A DNA stretch of 16,402 nt, taken from assembly GCA_004325065.1 (NCBI GenBank), contig PITI01000227.1, forward strand, positions 1 to 16,402, read 5' to 3'. The position numbers and the translations under genes are program-made. This stretch comes from Hamiltosporidium magnivora (lineage: Eukaryota > Microsporidia > Dubosqiidae). Under the pieces are notes generated by a model, which worked only from the letters and a program-made list of their open reading frames with translations, was not told the origin of the DNA and made no database searches. Below, one piece after another: positions 7,707 through 16,402 of this stretch; the stretch's first letter is position 1; every line of letters begins with the position of its first letter.

Positions 7707-8383
7707 AAATATAAAAATTTTATCATATAGACTTATTTAGCTTATATATTTCACCTCGCGTTTATACACATTTAAAATTGTATCTTTATCATTTAATTAA
7801 CACTTTTTTTATATATTTAGTTCTAAAAGATTCCCCTCGAATATCTTGAAATATTAATCATATCTAGTATCAAAAATGTATTTTATAAACTCTTAATTCG
7901 GATTAGAAAGTAGTATAAATTCGGCTTATTCTTTTAAGAAAGTATCATTTCATTTTTCTGATATATTGAGATAATGTATCATTTTAAGTGCAAATATGCG
8001 TGAAAAAAGTCAAAATGAATATCAGGAGAAATGTGATGCTCAAAGAAAATTACATATTTTGCCAGAAAAATATCAATAAATAAATCTGAATTAAGAAATA
8101 CATAATTCTTAACAGCTTATTTCGATTACTAAGTAAATTCGAGTCTCGATTCAAATTAAAATCAGTAGTTGAAGAGGAAATAAGAAACAAAAAGGAAGAA
8201 AGAGCAAATTAATTGTGTAAAGTCGAATGATTCATAAGTAAAAAATAGTTTAATCGATTTTTTTTATATTGCAAGGTTTTACGATTATTTATTTTTAGAG
8301 TTATATTTTTATATGATTCCATTCATTTTAAGCAGTCTAAATAAGCAAATTTCTATAAAGAAAGATATATTTATAGTTTAACT
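7707..8383. other. AT-rich spacer
   Basis: Sits between the TAAG-tailed repeat and the monomer before body copy 2. It has only very short ORFs (for example 27 codons from about 7996, without family resemblance). No repeat copy or transposon motif is recognised. Confidence 0.45.
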
Positions 8384-9108
8384 TGTGGAAGCAATATAAC
8401 CAGAATAAAAAAAACTTTCTGCTTGGCAATGAATTAGTAAATAGGCTAATTGATGTACGAAATCATTGTTTAAAGTTTTCTTTGTTGGGGAGGGTTGATA
8501 AACCCACACTAAATTTTCGCTTGGTTCATGTAATTTGAATAAGGAGGAAAAGATCTACGAAATGGCAAAATTTTTTCTACAAATCAATTTCTAGTTAAAT
8601 CTAACTAGATCGGAGGCTGAGGCTGAACTTGTAGGTAATTTTCATGTAAAAGTATGCAAACCTAGCCTTGATCACCGTGTTATAAAACTTAGCGCCGGAG
8701 AAAATAAAAATATAAACCATTAAACGCTGGAAAAGCTAAATATCAGGTTATACATATTGGTGTGGCATTGCACTGTCTAGGTGGACCTCTTGTAAGTCTC
8801 TGAAATATATCTTAGCAAGAATTTATTGGGTTCGTTAGGTGTGGAGAAGAGGAAAGCCTGCGTAGTCTTAGAAGAACCTAGAGTGAGTTTCGAACTACAA
8901 CCACACTTCATTCAACGGACATTAACGAACTCTGGGCAATTCCCTGCCTCTAAATTAAGTTCAACACACCTTTTAGAAGAAATTCTTTGAAATTTAGGTA
9001 TCGTTGGAGTACCGAAGGAGTGTTATAGAGCAGTTACATATGTAAAGCCTATAATTGCGTTAATGACATGAAAACAATATAACATTTAGCACTATTCTAA
9101 AAAGATGT
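8384..9108 (+). repeat. Monomer-body repeat, copy 2
   Basis: A monomer (8384 to about 8483: TATAACCAG, TTTCTGCTTGGCAATGAATTAG, AAATCATTG) and a degraded second monomer (about 8484-8553: GATAAACCCACACTAAA..TTCGCTTGG) precede the body 8554-9108. The body matches copy 1 from TCTACGAAATGGC through CACTGTCTAGGTGGA, CTCTGAAATATATCTTAGC and GGACATTAACGAA to CTAAAAAGATGT. It is the complete copy that best shows monomers and body forming one unit. It is noncoding. Confidence 0.82.
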
Positions 9109-9675
9109 GATGTTTATTGACAAAGAGAATAGTTTCAGCAATTTATTCTAAGTTTTTTGGTTAATATTTATCTTTTCTATCTGATTTAAATAATCTAAAA
9201 TTTATTCTTTGGAAGATTTTCTAAATATACTTTAAATTTTTAGCTAAATTTTTTATCTGTCAGATTGTTTTTTTAGCGAAGTTCATTCACATAAAAAATA
9301 TTATATGATTTATTGAGAAAGGAATTTACATCTTTGAAAAAATATATTTTTAAAGTTTTGGACTCAAATAAATTTATTAAACGATTCTATTACTCTTAAA
9401 AATTGTTGCTTTAATAAATTAATGTATATGTTTTGTAAATTTTCCTTCTTTATATCTTACTTTATTACTTTTTTATCTGACAAACCAATGATCTTAAGTT
9501 CGATAGCATTTTATCCTTGTTTTTTTTTGATTTTCTTTAAGTTGACTCTATACAGAATTTAGTTCATAGTTTGGACAAAATGATTATTTAGAGATTTTCT
9601 CATGGTTTAATTACTTTTATCTAGAAAGACTGTGAATATTCAAGCTTTTAGTGTCTGAATACCTTGATAACTTTT
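9109..9675. other. AT-rich spacer
   Basis: T-rich sequence following body copy 2. I recognise no gene, RNA or repeat. Confidence 0.4.
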
Positions 9676-9755
9676 TATATTTTGAAATTATTAATTGCTA
9701 TCGGCCTTAAATCATCTTCTTTTTTTCTAAAATAATCAAGTATTTTTGTGATATT
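9676..9755 (-). pseudogene. Possible reverse-transcriptase fragment
   Basis: One minus-strand frame reads RKKEDDLRPIAINNFKI before a stop. This resembles the early RT block of non-LTR elements (a Lys-rich stretch, then RPI, then a few residues, then Y/F-K). No other RT blocks are clear around it, so a chance match in AT-rich DNA is possible. If real, it belongs to a different element from the one at 5064-6970, whose equivalent block has another wording. Confidence 0.25.
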
Positions 9756-10019
9756 GAGAATCTTTTAACATCTCATTTTTTTTACAACTTATAAAATTTT
9801 TGGCCTAATCTTACATCTATAATCTAATTTAAAAATTTGAATAAGAACAAAGTTGAACATATCCTTAGCTTGAAATAAATTGATAATCTATATTGCATGT
9901 TATAAACGTTAAATATATTATTTAATTATTTTTTATAGTAAAATATCACATCATTTTCTTAAAGAAGGCATGTTTTTATGGGTTTCATAAGTTTCCAATA
10001 TCTCCGTGCTTGAAATAAA
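9756..10019. other. AT-rich spacer before inverted body copy 3
   Basis: No supported feature. The similarity of copy 3 to the other bodies fades out somewhere near 10020, so part of this stretch could be its diverged end. Confidence 0.35.
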
Positions 10020-10640
10020 TAACTTCTTTGCCAAAGGACCATCGGCGAACCCCATGATACATATATCACAAAGTTTTTCATCCGAAAAATGTATATAACT
10101 CATTTGATGAGCAGGAAATGCTCGATGTTCGTTAATTTACGTTACCCGGTATGTGATAACATGCAGAGACATGCCTTAGCTTCGATAAGCCAGAAGCATT
10201 TTCACCTATTTCTAACTTCCGAGTTCAATAGACCTCTAGAAAAGATATATCTTGGAACTTAAATTGTCTCATCGAGGCGTTTCATCGTGATACCAATAGA
10301 TATATGCGGCTCTAATCAATATTTCTAACATTTTAAAAGGTATGTTTCTTGTATCTTTCAGGCGCTAAGTCATCAAACTCAGGTAAGCAAGGCTAGGTTC
10401 CAATATATTACATGCAATTACCTACAAGTAGAAGTGTGCCCTTCCTCAATTTAGTTCAATATAAACTCATACTTGTTTATCGATAAATTTTTACCCTTTT
10501 GAAAACTTTATTATTCTTATACAAATACGTACCCGACAACCAAAATTGTTTTAGTTCTACTAGAAACCCATACAATGATTTTCAGATTAATTTTAAATAC
10601 TCATACCAAAAAAATGTTTTAAAATGAGTATTCACTTCAC
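10020..10640 (-). repeat. Monomer-body repeat, copy 3 (inverted, end diverged)
   Basis: Read on the minus strand, a monomer-like stretch (about 10640-10575: TTTTGGTATGAGTATTT, GAAAATCATTGTATGGG) and a second one (about 10565-10506: TTTTGGTTGTCGGGTACG) precede a body from about 10505. The body contains GAACCTAGCCTTGCT, ATGACTTAGCGCCTG, GATATATCTTTTCTAGAGG and CGTAAATTAACGAAC, in the same order as the other copies. The final block (TTAATG.CATGAAA) is not found, so the end is truncated or replaced. It is closest to copy 4, sharing ACGTAAATTAACGAAC. Confidence 0.7.
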
Positions 10641-11007
10641 CTTATTATTTAATTATAAAATTATCTAATTGTAAAATCCACCGAGTTTAATATATTCTCT
10701 TATTTTAGCAATCATCATCTATTATTGAAAATTTTATAAGGAACAATTTGCAACGCATTTTAATTATTTGCGTATAGTACTAATCTTAATCAAGTATTAT
10801 CATTTTCATCTGTAAACAAATAAAAACGTATTAAATCACACTCCAAAAAATATGATTTCCATTAAAAACTTTATTATCTTTTCAATGTTCGAAAATTAAT
10901 AAAAGACAAAATATTGTTCTATTAAATCAATTTTTATTTTTATCGTAAATTCAATTTTTTCTCAAAAATTTTCATTTTAATAAAAAATATATAAATTGCG
11001 CATTTAA
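10641..11007. other. AT-rich leader region of the LRR gene
   Basis: No ORF or repeat is recognised. The only departure from A/T just before the gene is TTGCGCATTTAA at 10996-11007. No C-run is present, unlike the other three genes. Confidence 0.45.
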
Positions 11008-13332
11008 ATGATACAAGATATGGTTTTAAAAGTCAAACATCGAATTTTATATAATAATCTTAAGATGTTGGTTTTAAGTCTGGCTATCAAAAGGATATTT
11101 ACAAACGAAACAATTGCTATACATTTCTATAAAGATTATGAGAGTAATTTTACAGATGATGATTTGAATAGTTGTATTTATAAATATAAATGTCTAGAAT
11201 TTATACCGGAACATGCCATAGAGACTAAGTCTAACATAAATATTGTATATTTAAAGACATTTATAATTGATCGGAGTATTTTCTTTTTAGAGTTTTTGAC
11301 TGAGGAGAATGTGCAAGATGGCCAACAAAATAACATACACATTAATGTGAATGATTTAAATTATGATGATTTTTCATATTTTTATAATTTAGTAATAAGT
11401 TTTCCATGCTTTGTTGATTACATGAACGAATATAAATACAGGCTAATTTTTAGAATAATAGATATTTTTAAGATTCAATACAACAAACCATTGAAAGATT
11501 TTATTCGGTTAATATTGGCTTCAGTTGTATTGAATACAGAAGTAATAAAGCTATGGTATTTTTCAGTCCTAAAGTCAAATAAACATATAGTTTCTATTGC
11601 CCTGTCGAATATCGCATTTGTGGAATTGCTTGGATTATACGGAATATCTAAAGCAATATTAAACCAAATTAAAGCTGTTTATAAAGCTGTTATAACGACA
11701 GAATGTAATAATTTTGGTTTTGCAGATTTAAATGAGAATTTCTTCTATCTTGATACTTGTATTCTACAGAAAATTCTTAAAATACACAAACAGGCAAAGT
11801 ATTTTCTGAAAACCTTGAATATATTTTTCTCTCTTCACGTATATAAACGTTTTTTCCTATTTATTATGTCGTATACTGAGGAATACAAATGCTTCTTTAA
11901 TTTGTCATTATTTAAAAATTTGGAAGAGTTATTTATGTTCAAATGTTTAAACACGAAAGTTTTTATTGCAAATATAATTAAGACTATGCATTTACAAAGT
12001 ATAAAAATATTGACCGTTTTCAAATCAAATTTAATATCCGAAGATGAAATTGTATGGTTGAAAGAACTAAATTTCGAAGAATTGAATTATATTGTTACAA
12101 AATATGATTCAAAAACTTATTTTAGTATTTCGGAATTTAAATCACCTGTTTGTATAATTTTTAGTAAAATTATTGATGCAATATTTAACAACGAAAATAA
12201 ATCCAGTTTTTATGCACGTGGTACCAATATTTCGTGCTATGATCAGGACAATGAATTTGTTTTTACATTCTATCAAGATCAAAATAGAGTGAAAGATCTA
12301 ATGAACCACGGAATCGCATGTCAAATATCTTTTCGTATAAAATTATGTAATATGTTTATAAATGTTATATTTGATATTATAAATTTTAAAAGATTAAGAA
12401 ATATAGAGATAGAATTTACATATACTTGCATTAGAGATTTTAGCATATATAGCTCTGAAATTCTTAATAATATAGTTACCATGCGAATCATTAGTTCTAC
12501 AGTAAATGATATTTTTTTGTCAAAAATTCTATTATTTCCAGCACTAAAAAATATTGTATTTTATGCCTGTACCATTATGTTTTTAAATAATGACATAATC
12601 CTTAGTGAAAACACAAACATCGAATATTTGAACATAGCTGACTCTTTGATTAATAATGTGAATTATTTTATTGATTTACTGAATAAAATGGTTGGGTTAA
12701 AATCCTTAGAAATATTTAATATGACTAAAAATTCGAATCCTTTGGAAAAAAATTCAGACAATATAAATCTATGTCTTCTTAAACTAACATATTTAAGATA
12801 TTCGAGTTCGTATTATTCATATAATAATGCTCTATTTTTTCCTTTTCTTCCAAGTCTTCTAAAGTTTAATCTTGGTTCAAATCATCCAGCAGGTACTCTT
12901 CACAAAATATTTTTCAACGGAAATTTTTATATGTTAAGAAAATTAGTCTTTTATGGAATAAAAATTGGTCAAGAAGATGAACTAGCTTTACAAAAACTTA
13001 CAAATCTTCATTCTTTAACTATTGGTAAAAATTCTGAATTTTCTAATATAAATTTTTCTCAAATGTTTCACACGGCCTATACATATTCCCTAACAGAATT
13101 AATACTTCCAAATATAGAAATTACTTATTTCGATCTAAAATTTATTTCAAAACTAAAAAATCTTAAAAAATTATATATTTATAGTTTCATTCTTCGAACC
13201 AACATAATATTTTTTCTTAAAATAATTTCATCAATCACAGAAATCGAAATTGAAAAAATATTTGTTTTAAAAAATCATATTATTGAGGAGTGTGGAATAA
13301 GACTCAAGATATCTGCGTGGCATCAAAATTAA
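11008..13332 (+). CDS. Leucine-rich-repeat protein (774 aa)
   Basis: This is a single long ORF rich in Leu, Ile, Asn, Phe, Tyr and Lys. Irregular leucine-rich repeats are visible from about residue 300 (LEELFMFKCLNTK) and more clearly from about 460 to the C-terminus: LRNIEIEF, LKNIVFYAC, IEYLNIADS, LKSLEIFNM, LLKFNLGSN, LRKLVFYGI, LHSLTIGKN, LTELILPNI and LKKLYIYSF. They are spaced roughly 22-30 residues apart. The N-terminal ~300 residues match nothing I recognise. There is no convincing signal peptide or catalytic motif. The start is constrained by an in-frame TAA directly before the ATG (11005-11007), although a later Met (residue 5 or 20) could be used. LRR proteins form large, poorly conserved families in some microsporidia, and their role is unknown, possibly in protein binding or host contact. 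It lies between two inverted copies of the body repeat. Confidence 0.82.
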   Translation: MIQDMVLKVKHRILYNNLKMLVLSLAIKRIFTNETIAIHFYKDYESNFTDDDLNSCIYKYKCLEFIPEHAIETKSNINIVYLKTFIIDRSIFFLEFLTEENVQDGQQNNIHINVNDLNYDDFSYFYNLVISFPCFVDYMNEYKYRLIFRIIDIFKIQYNKPLKDFIRLILASVVLNTEVIKLWYFSVLKSNKHIVSIALSNIAFVELLGLYGISKAILNQIKAVYKAVITTECNNFGFADLNENFFYLDTCILQKILKIHKQAKYFLKTLNIFFSLHVYKRFFLFIMSYTEEYKCFFNLSLFKNLEELFMFKCLNTKVFIANIIKTMHLQSIKILTVFKSNLISEDEIVWLKELNFEELNYIVTKYDSKTYFSISEFKSPVCIIFSKIIDAIFNNENKSSFYARGTNISCYDQDNEFVFTFYQDQNRVKDLMNHGIACQISFRIKLCNMFINVIFDIINFKRLRNIEIEFTYTCIRDFSIYSSEILNNIVTMRIISSTVNDIFLSKILLFPALKNIVFYACTIMFLNNDIILSENTNIEYLNIADSLINNVNYFIDLLNKMVGLKSLEIFNMTKNSNPLEKNSDNINLCLLKLTYLRYSSSYYSYNNALFFPFLPSLLKFNLGSNHPAGTLHKIFFNGNFYMLRKLVFYGIKIGQEDELALQKLTNLHSLTIGKNSEFSNINFSQMFHTAYTYSLTELILPNIEITYFDLKFISKLKNLKKLYIYSFILRTNIIFFLKIISSITEIEIEKIFVLKNHIIEECGIRLKISAWHQN

Positions 13333-14137
13333 AATTTATATTCGTATTTAAAATTTTAAATTCCGAATCTTTTTTAAAAAGTAATTATAATTTTAATCTA
13401 TATTTTGATTTTATTTTCATAAAACATTAATTTTCTAAATATGTTTTTAATACTATGAAGTCATTCATAGAAGTTTAGATTTAGAGTAATAAAATACATT
13501 TATTGATTTGAATTAAAATTTAGAAACGACAAAATCAACAATTTTCTTATAGTAAAATAAAACGTTCCGTCTGTTTTTATACAAAAGACTACACCAATAT
13601 TAGATATATTTTGAACAAAATAAAACAACCTTGTACAAATAAAATTTAAATTCATACTTTACTTGAATCAATAAGCAAATTAGTTAATAGTTTAATTAAA
13701 AATAATTTTATTTAAAATTTAAAAAGATTTACAAATTTCTGATTTTTCATGTAATAGCACTAATAAAATAATTCTATAAAAACAAAAATTAATCCTATAA
13801 ATCTACAATCAAGAGGGAAAGGTAAACTTTACTTAGTATATACTGGAAGTGGTAATATAAGGTATACTTTCGTTTCAGGATAATTAGTCGTGCAAGTTAA
13901 TCAGAACTATTTCTAAACATGTATAACACCAGATAGACTATATTTTAAATATTAAAAAATATTTATCATCAATACGAGCAAAAATCTAGAGTAAAAACAC
14001 TAATATTAAACTGTGATTTTAAAAAGAGATTAAATATAAAAGCAATACAAACAAAGTGAATAATTAATTCTAATTAAAATGTTAATTATTGTAATAATTC
14101 GATAAACAATTATTAAAAAGTTTTATTTAATAAAAAT
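13333..14137. other. AT-rich spacer downstream of the LRR gene
   Basis: No supported gene. A short, less AT-biased patch at about 13800-13930 (around GGTAAACTTTACTTAG and GGTATACTTTCG) stands out slightly, but matches no other part of the window. Confidence 0.4.
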
Positions 14138-14830
14138 CACTGCTTCATTAGAACTATGCCAAGTGTTATATTGATTTTATGGCATTAACGCAATTATAGG
14201 TTTAACAAATATACTTGTCACTTAAGCTTCCATAGGTGTCGTTTACGATACATAAACCCAATCTCTACTAAAAGATCTAAAGAACCTATCTAATACACAA
14301 ATATTTGCCCAGAGTTCGTTAATTTACGTTGACTGGCGGATGATAGAAGGCCGAGACCTGCTTTGGCTTCACTAAACTAGATGCATTCCACATAATGTGC
14401 CTTTTCAGAGCATAATAGACCCCTAGTTAAGATATATATCGGGTACTTACATATTTTCCATCTAGAAGTTATAATATCATACCAGCGAGTAAAAACTCAG
14501 ATGGTATTCCCGGTTTTTCATGGATATGTTTTTCGTAGCTACTGAGCGCCAAGTCTTCTAACTTGAGTGAGCTAAGCTGCGTTTACATGGCGAGCATTTA
14601 CGAGCCTGTCGTGGATTCGAATCTACTTACCCTATAATAAACCAATTCACTAAAGAAACAACTTTTCCGTTTTGTAGAACATATCATTCCTAAATAAAAT
14701 ACTAACGAACATCAGAAACTGTAGTGTGGCATTTCATCTCTTCAAAAATTAAAATAATTATTTTCACGCTAATTTCCCATACTCATTACCAAGCAGATGG
14801 TTTTTTTTGTGAATAGCCGCTCTTCAGATA
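14138..14830 (-). repeat. Monomer-body repeat, copy 4 (inverted)
   Basis: Read on the minus strand, a monomer from about 14830 (GGCTATTCAC, CCATCTGCTTGGTAATGAGTATGGGAAA) is followed by a body from about 14680 (TCTACAAAACGG). The body has GCTTAGCTCACTCAAG, TTAGAAGACTTGGCGC, GATATATATCTTAACTAGGGG, ACGTAAATTAACGAACTCTGGGCAA and AACCTATAATTGCGTTAATG, then CAATATAACACTTGG near 14160. It keeps both ends, so it is the most complete inverted copy. A GATTCGAATC palindrome at about 14617-14626 resembles a tRNA T-loop but is not shared by the other copies. Confidence 0.78.
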
Positions 14831-15173
14831 TTATCCTATATATAAATAAAAATTCCCAACCCTATTATAATCTCAAAATATGGAGCCAACTTCTAAAAAT
14901 AATAAACTTTCTTAAAATCTTATTTTCATGATATTGTTTAAAAAGAATGAAGAATCTAAGAATTCCTATAAATATTAAAAAATATTTTAAAGAATTAAAT
15001 AAATACATTGTAACACATTTAAAATATATAAATTGAATTTTTATTCTTTGAAGCGGAATCTAATCCAATCAAAAAATCTACCAAAGGATCTGTATTTTTC
15101 AAATTTTAGACAAAACTTTAATCAGAAAAACCAGCTAAAAGTAAAAACTTGATTGAATAAATGAAATCCCAAA
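14831..15173. other. AT-rich spacer between repeat copy 4 and Rpn6
   Basis: No ORF or repeat is recognised. AT-rich sequence just beyond the Rpn6 stop on the minus strand (AATTAAATAAATAG around the stop) may serve as the 3'-end signal. Confidence 0.4.
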
Positions 15174-16346
15174 CTATTTATTTAATTGAGAAATATACTG
15201 ATTCATAAGATTTATTTGCTCCAAATAATGAGAATTAAATTCTTCATTACTTTCTTTAACAAACAATAATAGGGACCTACCTACATGATCCAAAGTACCG
15301 GAAATACCGCCATTTAATATCATTTTTCTAAGTCTCTCTTCAATAAAAGCAGGTTCAAATCCCATTTGATCTGCAATATAATCAATAGAAATATTCGAAT
15401 AAGGTTCTACAATTTTTAAAATGTTAGCTTCCAGCAACAAATCATACAGAAAATACAAATGTGAAATTAAAAAAGTGTCTGAACTCATCAACTCTCCTTT
15501 CGTATTCAAAACATCGGTATAATCTTTTAAATTCCTTTCTGAACAAGCTTTATTAATCTTTAAAAGAAGTAAAATAATTTCATCTGCCACAAAATAGGAA
15601 ACTTGTTTAAGTTTTAAAACAGATTCAATTTCATTCCATTTTTTATCAATTATTTTACACAGAATCATATATCTGACCACAAAAATTGCATCTTCAAATG
15701 ATTTCCCCTGCCAAAAACCTTCCAAAGCCTCAATAAAATAAGAATATGCATTTGAATAACTTCTTTCATCACACAAATATATTCCTGACAACATGTCGAT
15801 ATGTGCTTGTAAAACAGGGGAAACATAGGTATTTACAGCAAGTGCTTTTGCAGAAGTAAGCGAAGATCTTGCTTTAGATAGATTCTTCTGTTCATAAAAT
15901 GCTTTACTCTCATATACATATAAACATATCAAACCAGCTTTATCGTCGTGTTTTTTTAATTCTTTTAATATCGGTGAAATACATTCTAAACATTTACTGT
16001 ATTCCTTTAAAGACAATAAAGATTCGATTCTTTTAATTTCTAAATCTAAAAATAATGTTTTTTTATTTTCTATTTTGCTCCATTCAACCAACTTTTCCAA
16101 TAAATTGTAGCGAGGAAGAAAATATTCTTGCTTTGATGGAAAATAATTCAAAACATTCTTAATTATTTTTGTGTATCGTGCTATGGAAATATCAGACCAA
16201 TAAGTTTTTATTGTGACCAAGAAAGTTCCAAGATCGTCGTATAGCTTTTTTTCAAGTAAGGTGTTTGAAATAGTAAGTGCTGCTTCTTCTTTTTCATCTG
16301 TTGGATGTGTTTTTGATTTTAAGATATTTTTCAATTCATTTAGCAT
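15174..16346 (-). CDS. RPN6: 26S proteasome lid subunit Rpn6 (PSMD11)
   Basis: Rpn6 clamps the 19S lid to the 20S core and is essential for degradation of ubiquitinated proteins. The 390-residue protein aligns with the family throughout. N-terminal helical repeats cover about 1-200, with strong matches at KELKKHDDKAGL (129-139), NLSKARSSLTSAKALA (155-170) and LQAHIDMLSGI (179-189). A PCI domain follows (about 200-365), starting AYSYFIEALEG. The winged-helix part has IVEPYSNISIDYIADQMGF (312-330) and RLRKMILNGGISGTLDH (338-354), matching the family's IEPfSrv...KLSQMILD..f.GiLDqG. The C-terminal helix is present. It is about 30-45 residues shorter than yeast and animal versions, mainly at the N-terminus. 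The start at 16346 has CCCC five bases upstream. No neighbour shares its strand in the window. Confidence 0.96.
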   Translation of the reverse strand: MLNELKNILKSKTHPTDEKEEAALTISNTLLEKKLYDDLGTFLVTIKTYWSDISIARYTKIIKNVLNYFPSKQEYFLPRYNLLEKLVEWSKIENKKTLFLDLEIKRIESLLSLKEYSKCLECISPILKELKKHDDKAGLICLYVYESKAFYEQKNLSKARSSLTSAKALAVNTYVSPVLQAHIDMLSGIYLCDERSYSNAYSYFIEALEGFWQGKSFEDAIFVVRYMILCKIIDKKWNEIESVLKLKQVSYFVADEIILLLLKINKACSERNLKDYTDVLNTKGELMSSDTFLISHLYFLYDLLLEANILKIVEPYSNISIDYIADQMGFEPAFIEERLRKMILNGGISGTLDHVGRSLLLFVKESNEEFNSHYLEQINLMNQYISQLNK

Positions 16347-16351
16347 TTAAA

Positions 16352-16355
16352 GGGG
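16352..16355 (-). promoter_or_regulatory. CCCC initiator motif of RPN6
   Basis: On the minus strand the sequence is ATGCCCCTTTAAATG. The CCCC lies five bases before the start ATG and fits the microsporidian C-rich initiator. An upstream ATG directly before the C-run would give a three-codon ORF (ATG CCC CTT TAA). If transcription begins at the C-run, as the motif suggests, that ORF is not in the mRNA. Confidence 0.55.
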
Positions 16356-16402
16356 CATGATTTTAAATAATAAATTTAAAGGAATTAAAACTTTAAGGAA
16401 AA

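Noticed and set aside
11835..12023. Minus-strand ORF inside the LRR gene
   Set aside because: Short antisense shadow in AT-rich coding sequence.
14600..14640. tRNA gene suggested by GATTCGAATC
   Set aside because: The flanking stem does not pair, there is no acceptor or anticodon arm around it, and the sequence is not shared by the other repeat copies.
16344..16358. Regulatory upstream ORF (ATG CCC CTT TAA) of RPN6
   Set aside because: It overlaps the presumed C-run transcription start, so it is probably not part of the mRNA.

Overview
The window looks like part of an expanded, gene-poor, repeat-rich microsporidian genome. It is very AT-rich (by eye roughly three quarters A+T). Only four intact protein genes are visible, covering under a third of the 16.4 kb. 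The genes are compact, and one carries a tiny intron (22 nt, GTAAGT...CTAATTAG) of the type known from microsporidia. Three of the four genes have a C-run (CCC/CCCC/CCCCC) at or a few bases before the ATG, matching the CCC-type initiator described in microsporidia. Candidate groups are those with bloated genomes, for example Hamiltosporidium-like parasites of aquatic arthropods. The genus is an inference from style, not from a marker gene.

Intact genes: a Lunapark-family ER-junction protein (2659-3375, +); a DeSI/PPPDE-type isopeptidase split into two exons (4195-4362 and 4385-4675, +); a 774-residue leucine-rich-repeat protein (11008-13332, +); and the 26S proteasome lid subunit Rpn6 (15174-16346, -). 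The first, second and fourth are conserved eukaryotic housekeeping proteins in membrane shaping and protein turnover. The third is a fast-evolving protein of the kind that forms families in microsporidia. Nothing suggests that the four form a pathway or are co-transcribed.

Most of the rest is dead mobile DNA. A Tc1/mariner transposon, broken by stops and frameshifts and missing its first catalytic Asp, lies at about 762-2030 on the minus strand with probable inverted ends. A decayed non-LTR retrotransposon with endonuclease then reverse transcriptase, of RTE/BovB-like type, occupies about 5064-6970 on the minus strand. It stops abruptly where another repeat begins.

The most distinctive structure is a noncoding repeat family that I do not recognise. 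It has one or more ~104-bp monomers followed either by a ~550-bp 'body' (copies near 1-624, 8384-9108, 10020-10640 inverted and 14138-14830 inverted) or by a ~115-bp tail ending in TAAG repeats (4845-5063 and 7381-7706). The LRR gene sits between the two inverted body copies. Remaining spacers are AT-rich with no supported gene.
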